Assembly: GCA_964036295.1 (NCBI GenBank) | Contig: OZ038464.1 | Coordinates: 7,364,001 to 7,428,000, forward strand | DNA length: 64,000 bases | Source: Plumapathes pennacea | Taxonomy: Eukaryota > Cnidaria > Anthozoa > Antipatharia > Myriopathidae | Direction: 5' to 3' | Part shown: positions 36,480-47,600 of the stretch, piece by piece | How positions within the stretch are numbered: the stretch's first letter is position 1 | Layout: every line of letters begins with the position of its first letter | Position numbers and translations under genes: made by a program | Notes under the pieces: model-generated | Told to the model about the DNA's origin: nothing | What the model saw: the letters and a program-made list of their open reading frames with translations, nothing else | Databases searched by the model: none

Positions 36480-38214
36480 TTAACATATTGTGTTCATCAA
36501 TTCTATTCGTTTTGCTTCTGCTGGAAGTGGGCCATCCAGGTCAGCTGCACCATGATCATCAACACCTCCATAATTAACATTTGCAGCATCACAGTCATCC
36601 ATAAAGTAGCCCTCATCAAAATCATCATGAAGGAGACATATATTATGCAACACACACGCAGACATGATTATGTGGGACAGCAGTTCCATATAAATATGTT
36701 CTAGTGATTCAAGCTTTCTCCACCGGCCTTTCAGGAGTCTGATTGATCGCTCCACCACGGACCTCACAGCTGAAAGCTTGTAACTGAATTGCCTCTGCCT
36801 TGCAGTGAGGTGCCCATTGCCTCTGAATGGTGTGATTAGCCACCTGGAAAAATAATATATTCTGCAGTATATTTTGTGTAATTATGATGCTTGTTCTTTT
36901 TCTGGACTGTTCATTGAATGTTTCATTCATCTTTTTCCTCGGGAGCTGGGTAGGAGAAGCAAGCATATCTATAAATTGAGAAGAATTTTAGATCATGTCT
37001 AATCATGTCCTGTTTCCAATGTGTTCCTTGTACTTCAAGTTCATTCTGTGTGGAATATTAATGAGCCATGGAGGGTTTGATATAGAATGAAGTTACATTT
37101 GTGTTGCAGTTGGAAGAAAAGCTAGACATAGTTTTGGTGAAATGGAGCAATGTTTTTATCTTGATGATTCCCAGAACATAGCACTAAACCTTTTGAGAGG
37201 GTATCCACCATCACCAAGAAGATGTGTGTCCCCTGGAAACTTGTTTGCTGCTGTTGCATTCAGCGATGAATTCCTCAGCACCCTCGAGTCATGTACAGAC
37301 CCTGGCCAACCAACAACTATGTCCCGGAAAACCATGTTGTCATCACATACAACCTTGTGTGAGAAACAGCAAAAAAACATGTGGGAATAATTAAATGATT
37401 TTACTCTTACAACATCTTCAATTAACAAAGGACTTTTTTTGTTCTGAGTGTTCTGGCCATTTTTGTTTGCATAATAAATGGAGAACCATGCACTCTGGAG
37501 ATTCATCAGGCCTAACATCATTTATCTCTTTAGTGAAATTACCTGATGTTCAACTTTTCCACTGCTAAAAAAGGGAAATTATATCTAGGCACTATAGCAG
37601 AGTGAACAAACTCAATATAACCTGGCATGTTTTGCAGAATGACAATCGAAATGCAACTACTACACCCACCTGTGCAACAAGGGAATGAAATTTCTTTCTG
37701 TTTACATAGACATCAGGCTGTCTTGTAGGAGCTCTAATTCTTACATGAGTTCCATCAATGACACCTATGATCCTTGGAAACCCAGGAAATCCTTGAGCCT
37801 CAAAATTCGCCATAATTGCGTGCATTTCATTTTCTGTCAAAAGAATATTTCCGCATATCAAAATGAAGCATCAGTCGTCTAGTCAGCAAAGAAAACGTCC
37901 CACGGGAAGATGCGCGCGTGAACCACGCAACATAAACATTATAACATTGAACATTTAAAAATAGTTGATTGAATGTAGAGCATAAACATACCAGTGGGCC
38001 ATTTTATGTATTGCTGTCGAACGTTGTTACAAGCTCCAGACACTCGGTGAATGATCCGGTCTAAACTGCTTAAAGTCACATTGAATCGATCAGAAACCGA
38101 TCTTATGACTTCTGAGTTTGATATAAACCACAAGAACCCCAACACCTGCTTCTGCGGTGGGATTGGTGGCCTTCCTGAGGGGTTTCCCTGTCGGATTCTT
38201 CCCGTAGCTGCCAG
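36480..38214 (-). CDS. HARBI1-like PIF/Harbinger transposase, four exons, N-terminus cut by a Gypsy insertion
   Basis: Exons joining in frame with GT-AG borders: 37992-about 38214, 37670-37833, 37190-37353 and 36480-36843. The N-terminal helix-turn-helix-like part reads FLWFISNSEVIRSVSDRFNV and IIHRVSGACNNV. DDE nuclease: first Asp in IIGVIDGTHVRI, second in VVGWPGSVHDSRVL, Glu in SVVERSIRLLKGRW; C-terminal SACVLHNICLLHDDFDEG. Phases agree at all three introns and no stop interrupts the exons, so the catalytic core looks intact. The missing start lies beyond 38214, where the Gypsy LTR begins. It could be a transposon gene or a domesticated HARBI1 copy. The nearby Myb-like partner favours a transposon. 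Confidence 0.85.
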
Positions 38215-38366
38215 TGTGACGGTTCATGACTGTCGCTACACGTGACCTGCCACTATGACGTAGTTAGCCCAGTTAGTGCGCATGACACACCGTTACCACG
38301 TTGTTGTTGTCCTGATTAAAACGTTATCGTTATCGCCTACCTTTATCGCTATCTGAAAGCGTGACA
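38215..38366 (+). repeat. Gypsy 5' LTR (~152 bp) and primer binding site
   Basis: Runs TGTGACGGTTCATGAC to AAGCGTGACA, with TG and CA termini. Directly followed by TGGTGTCAGCAGTGG (38367-38381), the usual place and form (TGG start) of a tRNA primer binding site. No second LTR was found in the window, so the borders rest on termini and the primer site only. Confidence 0.6.
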
Positions 38367-38499
38367 TGGTGTCAGCAGTGGCTCACGACCTTCAGAGGAA
38401 CACATAGCAGACTCGTTCGTCGTCGGCCATTCGCGGAACGTACTCAAACGAACAAGAACCCTCGATTTCAGCGCTTTGCCGTTCCACGAGGAACTCAAG

Positions 38500-39354
38500 A
38501 TGGCGTCGTTCACAGCATCAATTCCTGTCCCGGAACAACTCGCAATACATGATCCAAATGTCGCTGAACTCTGGAAACAATGGAAGTGTTCTTGGAATCT
38601 CTACAGCGAGGCAGTGGCCTTAGACACGGTAGAAGAGCCACAGCGAACAGCCTGTCTGCTTTCCTGCATCGGACCGGAAGCTCGCAAAGTGTTCAGCACT
38701 TTTGGCCTTAGCGCTGCCGATAGCAAGAAGATGGCCCCAGTCCTTAAGAGTTTCGACGATTTCTGTGAACCACAGAAAAACATTTCCTTCGAATGCTATC
38801 GTTTTCACGCCCGAACACAGGAAGCCGGGGAAAGCTTCGACAAATTCGTCACTGAACTCAGACAGCTTTCAAGCACGTGTGACTTCGAGCACATCACGAA
38901 GGATCAAATTATTCGCGATAAGATCCTGTTTGGAGTCAGAGACGAGAGGGTACGTGGCCGACTGCTCCGTGCCTCAGAGTTGACGTTGAAACAAACTCTC
39001 GAAATCTGTCGAGCTGCAGAGGCCTCAGATGCTCAACTGAAAGCGGTCGAAAATAACGCGGCACTGCCTGTCAATGCAGTTCACTTCAAGGGAACTGAAG
39101 TTACACCAGCTGGAGCAGGAACTTCCAGCAAAAGCTGCGGAAATTGTGGAATGTATCACGTGCCCAGAGAATGCCCGGCTTTCGGCAAAGTCTGCCACAA
39201 CTGCGGCAAAGAGAACCACTTCACCGAGTGTGCCGACAGAAACCTCGGAAGAAGCTCACCAGTAAACAACTTCACCAGAACGCTCATTTCATCGCAGAGG
39301 ACGCACCAGACGTCTTCTGCGTCACAGATGGGAAGCCAGGCAAGCGAGGCATAG
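38500..39354 (+). CDS. Gypsy Gag polyprotein with zinc knuckles
   Basis: The best start is ATG 38500 (MASFTASIPVPEQLA). Retrotransposon gag domain: WKQWKCSWNLYSEAV near residue 25 and ECYRFHARTQEAGESFDKFV near residue 105. Two zinc knuckles near residue 215: CGNCGMYHVPREC and CHNCGKENHFTEC. It packages the element RNA in virus-like particles. Open to the stop at 39352-39354, with the protease frame following in a different frame, a layout that normally needs frameshifting. Typical length for this Gypsy group. Confidence 0.85.
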   Translation: MASFTASIPVPEQLAIHDPNVAELWKQWKCSWNLYSEAVALDTVEEPQRTACLLSCIGPEARKVFSTFGLSAADSKKMAPVLKSFDDFCEPQKNISFECYRFHARTQEAGESFDKFVTELRQLSSTCDFEHITKDQIIRDKILFGVRDERVRGRLLRASELTLKQTLEICRAAEASDAQLKAVENNAALPVNAVHFKGTEVTPAGAGTSSKSCGNCGMYHVPRECPAFGKVCHNCGKENHFTECADRNLGRSSPVNNFTRTLISSQRTHQTSSASQMGSQASEA

Positions 39355-39397
39355 TTACCCTGCAAGTGAGCCCTAACAGTTTCATGTACAGTTCCAC

Positions 39398-40690
39398 GTG
39401 GACACCAGGGCAGAGTGCAATGTCCTACCGCTTCACATCTACCGCGAAGCAACTGGCGACCACAACTTGAACCAAGTTACACCAAGCAAGTCGTCCATTA
39501 TCCTGTACGGAGGAGCGAGGGAACCAATAGTTGGAAACGCCAGGGTTCCAGTCAAATACAAGAGTTTTGAATGTTTCCTCAACTGCCGTATAATCGATGA
39601 CAAAGGATGCCGTCCACTACTGGGCAAGGATGCGAGCATCAGCATGGGTATCATAGCAATAGATGATGACGCCACCAGTAAACCTTACACTAATGGGGGA
39701 TAAGTCTTCGCAGTCGCAGCACCGAAAGCCAAAGCAGCCAGCGGAGCACACAGATCTGTGACCGAGGACACAACACAATCGGATCACGTTCTTTGCGAGT
39801 TCACAGATGTCTTCAGCGAGGACGCGGGACTCTTAGACAGTTCGTACCACATCAAGCTTGATTCAGCGGCTCGACCTGTACTACACTCCCAACGCAAAGG
39901 CCAGGTAGCACTCAGAGAGAAGGTGCGAGCAGAGCTGTCAGAGTTGGAGAGCAAGGGAATCATCACACCAATGACTGAACCGACCCCATGGATCTCTTCA
40001 ATAACAGTTGCCATTAAGGAATCAGGCAAAATCAGGATGTGTTTGGATCCAAAGGACCTCAACAACGCTTTGGAAAAGGAGCACTACCCGCTACCCACGG
40101 TGGAAGAGGTAGCATCCAGGATTGACGGAGCCAGAGTGTTCACTATTCTGGATGTACGACACGGGTTTTGGCACGTCGCCCTAAATGACGAATCGTCGTA
40201 TCTCACCACGTTTAACACGCCCTTCGGAAGGTACAGGTACCTTCGCATGCCGTTTGGACTATCGTCCGCGCCAGAGGTCTTCCAGAGACGCATGCACCAG
40301 GTCATCGAAGGCCTGAAGCGGAACCTGAAGCTTAACACCGAAAAGCTGAAGCTGCGACAGACGGAAGTCCCGTTCATCGGTCATGTCACCTCCAAGGACG
40401 GGTTGAAGCCTGACCCAGCAAAGGTAAAAGCCCTCCTTGAATGCCAGCTCCAACAAACCGAGCAGGAGTCTTGCGCTTCATGGGATTTGTGCAGTACCTT
40501 GCAAAATTTCTCCCGCACCTATCGGACACGACTGTGCCGATTCGGCAACTGAACCGCGATTGAAACGCCTTCCTGTGGAGTGAGGAACAGTAACAAGCGA
40601 TGCAGCGCATCAAGGCCGCCGCCTCACAAGCCCCAGTTCTAAAGTACTACAGTCTGCAAGAGGAGGTCACAGTCTTGGGCTGTGACGTCA
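39398..40690 (+). pseudogene. Gypsy Pol remnant: protease and incomplete reverse transcriptase
   Basis: The protease-like part (39398-39703) has DTRAECNVLP, where the usual active site DTG has Arg instead of Gly, and LLGKDASISMG. A stop at 39701-39703 precedes the RT frame 39758-40552 (SELESKGIITPMTEPTPWIS, MCLDPKDLNNALEKEHYPLP, FTILDVRHGFWHVALND, YLRMPFGLSSAPEVFQRRM). About 35-40 codons carrying the YxDD catalytic box are missing between IEGL and LKLNTEKLKL (near 40312). A frameshift follows near 40550. Catalytically dead. Confidence 0.88.
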
Positions 40691-40741
40691 GAGTGGCGTC
40701 TTGACTCGTCCGAACAGAGTTTTCACCGGTTTTACTCCGAA

Positions 40742-40972
40742 ATGCCTTATAGATGTGTTGTTGGAGGCTGCTCCAGGGAGCCAGATCATAAGCAAGGATT
40801 CGCATTTTATATGATTCAGTTTCCGAATGACCAAAGAGGTGAAGCGAGGAAGCGAAAGAGAATATGGTCCAGTTTGTCAAGGCCAAACGTGTGAAATGGG
40901 AGCTAACGATCAATTCCGGATCTGCTCAGCTTATTTCAAACCAGATGATTTTGACACTGCATGGAATTGACA
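40742..40972 (+). pseudogene. THAP zinc-finger domain remnant
   Basis: ATG 40742 opens MPYRCVVGGCSREPDHKQGF (C2 pair, then FPND), followed in a shifted frame by VKAKRVKWE and, after another shift, ICSAYFKPDDFD (the C-x-x-H half with Tyr at the expected zinc-binding His). Together these are the landmarks of a THAP domain. It is broken by two frame changes within 200 bp and no further exon is seen. THAP domains occur in P-element-like transposases and in host regulators; the junk-rich context favours a transposon origin. Confidence 0.65.
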
Positions 40973-42765
40973 ATAAACGAATACTGATAAAAGACAATCT
41001 CGGTATTGTAGTACAAAGTTCATAAGAAGGGGAAAGATTGACCAAGTAATTGTCGGGTCCCACAATTTGTCGACAGGTAGTAACTAAGTAATTATATTCA
41101 ATCCAAAATATATTCAGATGTGGGAAGTTTGATACCTTTTCAATCGTAGGTATCGAATATTAAATGAGCAAACCATTGCGTTCGCCGGAGGTTTATGGTC
41201 GATTAGGTCACACTGCGACACACTGCAATTGTTTGAAACCGAGCGAAAGATGGTTTTTTGGCTAGATTTTTCTAGGGCTATAGTCGACCGTGTGCCGGAT
41301 TTGCGGCACATATTTACTCAAACAACTTGGTTTCCACATCGCCGAAGTTAGACGGCGGCCGCAGAAGTGGGAAATTTTTGGCAAACTCCGAAAGGAGTCG
41401 TGCTGACTGCTGACAGTTGGTCTGAAGTTGTACGCCCGCCTGTGGATCCACAGCGGCGAAAGCAAAATCCTCCAAACGGTGAAGAAGGGCGCCATAAACC
41501 GCAATTAAAGTGTAATACTTTATTGTTTACCCCTACAGGGAAGTTTAGAATGACTGTTTTTGTACATTCCAGGAGTTTTCAGGCGAGCCGCGCTCGCTCG
41601 AAGTCAAATATAACTGACCGTGGTCAACTGCCGTGATGAATTACGCAACTGCCTTCAGTCGAAATCCCGAGCGAGAGTTATCGTGAGACATCCGCAGAAC
41701 CTCAATGCTCGTGAATGCCGATGCTGCCGTAGCACATCAACTCAAGTTGAGTCCGGCGGGAAAAACGTCATCCTCTTCCCAGTCTCCCCCGGTTTGTGCC
41801 GCCGTAGTAGCGCCTTGCCGTAGCGTATCTTAACCTCCCTATTGCAATTCCCACGCGAACACCTGAAATATGAGTAAAACACAGAGAAGCAATTACAGAT
41901 GTACCACGTAAACCGAATCCAAAACTCGGACATACTTTACGCTTACCAACTATTGGATCCAAAATTTTCTTCCGAGCGATCTTGCAGTGTTATGGTTCTT
42001 GTTCTTTTCCCTCCCTTTCCTTTCTGTTACGCTTCATGCCATTCTTGGTCAGCAAGTAGCTCTTGTCAGCGTACGGGTTGAACTTCATAATGGATATCGT
42101 ACACTAATACGCGCGGAATCAATGTAATATAATTCATATATCAGATATAACGCTTTCTTAATCGCTTCTAGAGCTCGCCATTGCCGCATGAGTCCAAAAA
42201 CACGGGAAAACAGCGAGAAAAACGTAGACAAACTTGATAAATAAGAGCTATGAAGAGGTGCCGAGCCGAAACGCGCCACTCCTCTGACGTCACAGGTCCC
42301 AGTCTCCTACTTTGCGCGGCCTGGATTTTATATTTCCGATTTCAAACGCGTGAAAAAAATATATATATAAGAACGCTTCGGAAAGGCTTTCTTTTGGGCA
42401 TACGTTGCTTAGATTACTTCCTAATTTCGTATAATCAAAGCAGCGTTGCCGCTGAAAGCTCGCCCATTCTTGTTGGTCGATAGGGTTCATGTGGTTTTTG
42501 TTCAAAATTTTGTTTTACTTTTATAGTTAGTGAGACAATATTCATATAATATCATAAAATCTGCTCAAAATTTTGCAGAAAGCATTCTAGTTGAACCCAG
42601 AAGCTTCCAAAGAAGAATCTTTTAGGTTCACTATGTTTCTACTGTTCCATTGGTGACAAATAACTGTGTACGAAGCCAGGATTGCAGTCATGATGCTGTA
42701 AATAGTGCAGTACAAAATAATATAAATCAAAATGACATTGTTATGTTATCTTTGTGCAGTTAGTT
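40973..42765. other. Stretch without a recognised gene
   Basis: Many short frames on both strands without domains. (AT)-rich patches and a short ATATATATA run at about 42359. Nothing on either strand can be supported as a gene or named element. Confidence 0.5.
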
Positions 42766-43056
42766 GCTCAAACAACAAAGATTGTGATTCTTCAGCTCTT
42801 GAGGAATGAAAAGCTTATTTGAGAGATTATGAAAGAAAGCAAAGAATGGATCAACAATACCTTGCTAAAGAGAAACTAATGAGAATGCACATGAAACAGA
42901 AAAAGTAATCCCAAAGTAAAACAAAAAGAAAATGAAGCTAAGAAAATATACAGAGAAGGAAACCTAGATCATGTGAAAGAAAAAGACAGACAGGCCAGAA
43001 GAAGAAAAAGGACCCAGATCTTGTTAAAGGAAAAGAGACAAGCCAAAAAAAGAAAG

Positions 43057-43093
<37 letters not shown>

Positions 43094-43540
43094 ACAACTA
43101 GCGAGACTAAAAAAAAAAACAGATGAAGCAAAAACAAAGAGTAAACAAATTAAAAACCATTGAGGGTCTTATTAAACAATTTCATGAAAATATTAAATGT
43201 GGACCTGAGTATGTGTGTACTTGCTGTGATCAACTTTGGTACAAAGCTGGTGTAATTAGATCTTAATGCATCAGATCTTAATGTGAACAATTCTGAATGG
43301 ATTTGTAGAACTTGCCATCAAAACATCAAAGCTGGTAAGATGCCAAGTTGTGCAAAGGCCAATAAAATGACACTCCCACATAAGCCACCAGAGTTAGAAT
43401 TAACTGAGCTTGAAGAGAGACTTCTGGAAACATGGACACACTTTTACAAGAATCAGATGTCTGAAGGACTGACACGGGTTTCATGCTTTTTACAGCAATC
43501 GGCAAGAGCAGATGACTTGGGAACAAATTTACTCATGTAG
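42766..43540 (+). pseudogene. Helitron-type fragment: cysteine-rich N-terminal (DUF6570-like) region
   Basis: Lys/Arg/Glu-rich coding-like sequence (from about 42800) with poly-A at 43057-43090 leads into IKCGPEYVCTCCDQLWYKAG (about 43190-43255). After a stop comes NNSEWICRTCHQNIKAGKMP, then CAKANKMTLPHKPPELELTE and LEERL. The CTCCDQxW...WICxTC...PPELxLxxLEERL succession is the conserved region that precedes the Rep/helicase in many animal Helitron proteins. Sequence after LEERL departs from the family. No Rep HUH or helicase motif is present, so only a fragment survives. Confidence 0.65.
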
Positions 43541-43584
43541 CGACGTACCTTTAGGCGCACGTGTTTGTTCTTTCGCAAAAGCCT

Positions 43585-44169
43585 TCAAACTTTGCGTAAA
43601 GGAATACGCGACGATTCTCTCGCTCGCTTCCGATTAATCTTACCCTTCCACGTAAAATGGTAACGCGACCGTCCGTCAAGCATTTCACGTTCAGATGTTT
43701 CTTCCGCAACACAATCCTTGCCATTCGATCTGGCGACGTGATAGCTTGCGTCAATCACAGCTGTAGAAGCACCCTCGTTTAACGGCTGCTCTTTGTTTAC
43801 AAAACAGCACAATGTCTCCATTTCATGATCACAGCATAATAGCCATGTCGTTTCCTTAATTTTAGTGTCGCTCAATCGCGGTATATTTTCGTAATCACAG
43901 CACAATGACCATGTAATTTCAATGTCACTGTAGCAGTGCCCTACATTCGTAGAAACACCCAGGCTCAATGGCCAAACAAACTTCGAATGCTTGACGACCA
44001 TGACAAACATGAATGAATTCCAGAAACAACTTCCACACGAAGCTTCGACGTCTTCTGTTTGAACGTACTGCGTAACACGACCATGCCCAAATTTGGAAAT
44101 TGACAAGCTCCTTCTTTGGAAATTCCTTATTTGGAAGTCCATTGTTGACACAGAAGCCTGGAAGGACAC
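43585..44169 (-). CDS. Uncharacterised 194-codon open frame
   Basis: A long single open frame starting MSFQASVSTMDF. It contains two related segments, ITWSLCCDYENIPRLSDT and ETTWLLCCDHEMETL, mirrored by a ~60 bp direct repeat in the DNA, and a basic C-terminus. No signal peptide, domain or splice context was recognised, and the repeat-driven composition makes a chance frame plausible. Confidence 0.2.
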   Translation of the reverse strand: MSFQASVSTMDFQIRNFQRRSLSISKFGHGRVTQYVQTEDVEASCGSCFWNSFMFVMVVKHSKFVWPLSLGVSTNVGHCYSDIEITWSLCCDYENIPRLSDTKIKETTWLLCCDHEMETLCCFVNKEQPLNEGASTAVIDASYHVARSNGKDCVAEETSEREMLDGRSRYHFTWKGKINRKRARESSRIPLRKV

Positions 44170-44698
44170 CGTGACAACTTTAAGCTCGCCCCCACTTCGT
44201 GGGGCGAGCTTAAAAATGTATCCTCTGAAGGCTTATGTGCACTTTAACTGATCGCCGAATAGGCATAATGAATGGAATCGAATGTAAAGTTAAGTTAGGA
44301 ATTTTGAGATCTTTATTTATACTTTGCATACTCTGCAGTACCAGTATTTTTTAATTAAACTCTATTTTGGTGGAATATGGCTTCGAGTCGCCCATCATGG
44401 AAATTGCAGATTCTTCCAACTTTGGGGTGGCACATTCCTATATGGCTTATATATGGGAGTACCCCCCCCCCCCCCCCCCGGGATAAAAACTAACAAAACA
44501 CAAACAAAACTAATAAAACGCGGAATTCTATTTGTTTGGCAATATAGCTGGCTTCTATAGCAGTGCAACCAGAGGAGAAAATGTGCAAAACCCAAGTCTG
44601 GGATGTCACAGCTTCTACAGCACGTGTTATGCAGAAAACTAAAACTACAAAGACAACGACTGTCCTAGCCTTTCGTACTTCAAAATAGGAAAATTCAT
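44170..44698. other. Gap between the unknown frame and the WDR76 stop codon
   Basis: Holds the presumed WDR76 3' UTR side (minus strand) with no AATAAA seen close to the stop, and a run of about 17 C at 44463-44479. No other feature. Confidence 0.5.
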
Positions 44699-47600
44699 TT
44701 ATTCAGTCCACAAATAGACTTTACCGCTGGAGTTTCCACCCGCAAGCAAATTCAGGGTTGGGTGAAAGACATTCAGCGAGTTGATGGAATTCAGGTTTTC
44801 GTGTCGAAGGTACATGGCCGCGGTTCCATGCTTCTCGGACGAGTAAACATCGATCTGTAAAATACAACAGATCTATTGTTTTAAAACCGCCGATCAAGTA
44901 TTTTTTCTTAAATTTATTTTCACATACTATATACGTAAGAAACTTTTTACCGCAAGGAAACCGAAACTAAAACTGGACCCAAACACTTAGCTGTTGTCAG
45001 AAGTGTTTCATTCAACACGTTACTGACGAGGGTCATTATCCCTCACTCCATGTTCCACAGTTCACATGTGTTTCATCATGTATATTACCATATCATGATG
45101 CATATTGTTAGCAGATTAGTCAGTGAAGACGGGGGATGCAAGCACAGCTCAAATTCAAATGGCTTGACTTTCAAACCCAGACATCTGGCAAATTGATATT
45201 TTTCTACGTAGACAATCCTGGGGCCAATTTGATAAACATTACAAGTGTAATTTACGAATTGGACCGTTATTCACACACCACTAAACGGACTGTAATTTCA
45301 CAAAAGTCTGCAAAAGGTTACAAATAGAGGTCTCAAGTACATGACTGGAACATTACCTGGCCGTGTTATTGGATTAAATGTGTGTTTTAACGTGTGAGAA
45401 AATTGGTTCAACTTGCAACATACACTTGTAAATGCTTTATTGAATTGGCTCCTGCTCAATGAAAACAAATACTGGGTGTGACATACTTCACAGAGCAGAA
45501 TTAGATAATATTCAGAAACGTTACCGTACACTCACTTTGCATTTTCTGATAATCAAAGAATCTAACCTGCCTACTCTAATAATCAGAAAACCCCACTTGC
45601 TTGCCAAGTCTTTTGTTGTGAAGTTTATTACAATAAATTGCTGAAGCAATATATCAATGAGATTTTCATCATACCTGTCTTGTCTTGTTCATACTTCCAA
45701 CAACAAAGTAGGAGTCAGACTTGGGATCCCACGTTGCTCGGAAACTTGTGAGCCAACGCCCAACATGATTGTCATGTCTGCCAGTAATCAATTAGAATGA
45801 GACACCCATACAAGAAAGTCTTATATACTTTCAAAGCTAAATTGAGCTCGATTGTTTGTAAGCCAACAAACAGCAGTGTTTAAACAAACACTAAGTAACA
45901 CTAACTCAAAGCATGGCAAGGAAGTTGCGTTGAGAGTAAAGGCTTCTCATTTTCAGAACTCAAATAACAACACAGTTTCGACCTAACCCAGGAGTACCTT
46001 ATTCGTGCTTTAAACAACCGAAGCATGGTGTCTATGGCTAATCCGTGCTGTATAACTAAGCGCGGGTCACGCAGTGCATAAAAGAAAAACAAATGGAGGG
46101 TGGAAGGCAACTTGTACCCCTAATTATGCTACTTGTTTATTTTAGTAGAATTCTGTTCCTGAGATCATGCAAGCAACTTCCTGAAGAAAATGCAAACAAG
46201 GCGCAAACGAAGTTTCAATTGTGAACATGACAATACCAAGATCAGCTCTACTTCAAGTATTGTCCATTAATTGCTTTTTAAACTTGAAATAACTTCTTTC
46301 CCGACCTTTAACCCAATCAACTTCAATTTTCTCTTTCAGTCTCTGAGCAGAAATGTGTGATACAGTATGCAAAACTTAGCTTTTGAAACCTTGCTCTGAT
46401 AAAAGCTAATTTAAACTATAATTCTCGCTTCCTCATTCAGCACTTTCCCCTTGAATGGTTGGGAAAATCTGCACTATGAACTTGAGAATGAAAGGGTTAA
46501 CGTCCTCTTAGAATGCTTTCCAATACAATGGAAACTCACTTGAGCAAAATGGTTGCTGGTTGCACCCTTGGGTTCAGGCTTAGGTGGTCGCGTTCGGGAA
46601 CTTTTCACGGTATAAGCTTTTAAAGTATTAGATCCCACAAGCAATATCAAACACAACTGTCGGAAGTCGTTTAGGGAGGCTCCCCTGTATTAAAAACATG
46701 ACAGGGACTGACTCTTCGTGTTATCTCACCTGAACAAACGCTTAGGTGTCGTGGACACTTGACCTGAATTGTCAACATCGTAGACCCTAGAAGAAGAAAA
46801 TGGTGCAGATGGTAACACATATTAAAAGAAACTAAAGTAACAATAATAATAACGAAAACAAAACAAAACAAGGAGACGACGGCGAGGTGTAGCGGGTAAT
46901 GCATGTCTGACCAAAAAAAAACAAAAAAAAAAAAAGGAGTAATTAACTTTTTATTATGACCGATAAAACAGTTCTTCATTCTGTCTGCCAAGTTTTATCT
47001 TGATATGGCCCGCCAAAATATCTCAGAATCGCGAACTGAGCATGATTCTGAAAGTGGCGTATAGACAGCAAAGGGGTGCCTTCCTTGCGCCAGGATAATC
47101 GATCAAGCCCAAAGCGAACGCTCGCAGTCTGGGGGAGCGATCGTCACACGGCCATTTGCGTTCGTTCAAGAAGGCATTGTTTTGCAGTCTCAATATACAA
47201 CAAAAAACTAAAACTATATCTTATTAAGTATATAAGTAAATAGCCTCATATTTACGCTATGTAGTCGTCAAGTGAGGTAGACACTATCTGCTGTCCGGTC
47301 AAAGGCGAGAAATACGCAGATGTCACGGAGCGGCTCCGCTGTACACAACTCAGCTTGGAACGGGAATTCTTAATGTTCCGCAGATCCCAAAGTGCGACCG
47401 TGCTGCGAACAGAAGTGTTTGACAGTAAGCACAGAATAGGAGGACTGCTGTTTAGCGAGAAGAAACCAAGCCTCGCAATTTCGAGGTCCCAGTAGATCCT
47501 AACAACGAGTCTTACTTCGTGACAATATCACGCTCTGATACAAGCACCAGTGTAAAAATGAGTTGGTACTCACACAGCTCAGAAGGACGTTCACTAACAT

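Larger units (their letters stand above)
38215..40690 (+). mobile_element. Ty3/Gypsy LTR retrotransposon, 5' part only
   Basis: 5' LTR, gag, protease and part of RT are present. The element ends within the region joining RT and RNase H (VLKYYSLQEEVTVLGCD at about 40640-40685) with no RNase H, integrase or 3' LTR. It is inserted at the N-terminal end of the Harbinger transposase gene. The coding parts are described separately. Confidence 0.9.

Noticed and set aside
46540-46600. A longer version of the WDR76 exon using the acceptor at 46601-46602
   Set aside because: Its phase does not fit the preceding exon; the acceptor just before 46578 restores all phases and the WD40 reading.
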